This document shows positions 63,531 through 64,000 of a DNA stretch of 64,000 nt, one piece after another. The translations under genes and the position numbers were made by a program. Numbering within the stretch: position 1 is the first letter of the stretch; every line of letters begins with the position of its first letter. The notes beneath the pieces were generated by a model, which saw only the letters and a list, made by a program, of their open reading frames with translations, ran no database searches and had not been told where the DNA came from. The DNA lies in assembly GCF_000757425.2 (NCBI RefSeq), contig NZ_JPKR02000003.1, forward strand, positions 310,001 through 374,000, written 5' to 3'. The stretch is from Tatumella morbirosei. Lineage in GTDB: Bacteria > Pseudomonadota > Gammaproteobacteria > Enterobacterales > Enterobacteriaceae.

Positions 63531-64000
63531 CGTAATTTATCTCCCAGTAAAAATTCCAGCGCACTGTCCATACGGATATGCGGCAACGGCGCATCGATGT
63601 CCATCTCTGCCGGACGAAACGCTTCAAAACGAAATCCCTGGGTTTGCCAGAATCCAGGAGCAGGCAATCTGGAGGGAACCTCTCCGGGATAAAAGGTCAG
63701 AGGCTGACCGTCCGCTAACCGGTGACCCCGTAACGCAGGTAATACTTGTTGCTGATGGTTGATATTACCTGATTCTGTTGCCTTAATGGCCGACAGCCCC
63801 AGACAGTCTATTTTGATTCCTTCGAAGGCGGCATTCTGCCAGGCATCCTGAACCATTTGCTGAAGCAGAGACACCAGATTTACATGCTGATCATGAGTGA
63901 TATGATCCGCTTTACTGGCCGCAAATAATAACTTATCAATCACCGGCGAAAACAGTCGTCGTAACAGTGTTCGCTGTCCGTAATGGAAACTTTGCATCAG
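63527..64000 (-). CDS. ycjX: YcjX, 3' part (runs off window)
   Basis: The C-terminal 157 residues of the YcjX family P-loop GTPase-like protein (about 465 in full). [62 protein letters not shown] and [18 protein letters not shown] match E. coli YcjX closely. Its nucleotide-binding half lies beyond the right edge. It is the first gene of the ycjX-ycjF pair. Confidence 0.93.
   Translation of the reverse strand: MMQSFHYGQRTLLRRLFSPVIDKLLFAASKADHITHDQHVNLVSLLQQMVQDAWQNAAFEGIKIDCLGLSAIKATESGNINHQQQVLPALRGHRLADGQPLTFYPGEVPSRLPAPGFWQTQGFRFEAFRPAEMDIDAPLPHIRMDSALEFLLGDKLR

Overview
The window is chromosomal DNA from a gammaproteobacterium of the order Enterobacterales. Most genes are recognisable orthologues of the Escherichia coli chromosome near the replication terminus: ycjX-ycjF-tyrR-tpx-mppA, zntB-fnrS-ttcA, ydbJ-ldhA, ydbH-ynbE, azoR-hrpA, ydgD-ydgU-asr, rstAB, ydgI-ydgH, uspE-fnr-smrA, sotB, cybB, ynfM-ynfL-mlc-ynfK, ynfD-ynfB and ydfG. 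The order is rearranged, and enteric accessory genes are interleaved (hpxO, an M32 carboxypeptidase, Rhs genes). An Erwiniaceae-like genus such as Tatumella, Pantoea or Erwinia seems likely, but nothing in the window proves the genus.

Left third (1-18 kb), mostly accessory. A small polymorphic toxin/immunity pair lies at the edge, followed by a decayed IS element and a frameshifted small exported protein. Next come a LysR regulator divergent from a PdxI-like aldo/keto reductase, the zinc-finger protein YbiI, two alpha/beta hydrolases, a GlxA-type regulator, a YgjP-like metallopeptidase, a short exported pilin-like protein, a periplasmic beta-propeller lactonase and a broken membrane-protein gene. 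Convergent hpxO and guaD form a small purine-salvage-for-nitrogen unit. Both have sigma-54 (-24/-12) promoter sequences, and hpxO also has an NtrC-type dyad.

Middle (17-46 kb), core genome. It holds ydfG, ynfB, ynfD, bioD2, mlc (with a candidate Mlc operator), ynfL/ynfM, cybB, sotB, smrA, fnr, uspE, ydgH, ydgI, the RstAB two-component system, an M32 carboxypeptidase and asr. A near-consensus RstA box lies in front of asr. After these come the tiny membrane protein gene ydgU, ydgD, hrpA, azoR and the ydbH-ynbE pair. YdbH-YnbE belongs to the AsmA-like intermembrane lipid-transport system, and its third partner gene ydbL is absent.

Right third (46-64 kb). An insertion between ydbH and ldhA carries a 414-residue secreted-type beta-rich protein and a 1668-residue Rhs/YD-repeat protein with a unique C-terminal domain. 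It is flanked on the ldhA side by a decayed second copy of the ydbH 5' end. Core genes follow: ldhA, a YdbJ lipoprotein, ttcA, the small RNA FnrS with a consensus-like FNR box at -42, zntB, mppA, tpx, tyrR, ycjF and the 3' part of ycjX.

Several genes are broken. Three of them (an exported protein near 3.6 kb, a LysR gene near 26.8 kb, ydgI near 31.5 kb) each need exactly one base in or out of a homopolymer run to be restored. That could mean slippage mutation, phase variation or base-calling error. The anaerobic theme is strong: fnr, FnrS and ldhA, with uspE, all lie within 30 kb. No rRNA, tRNA or CRISPR array was seen.
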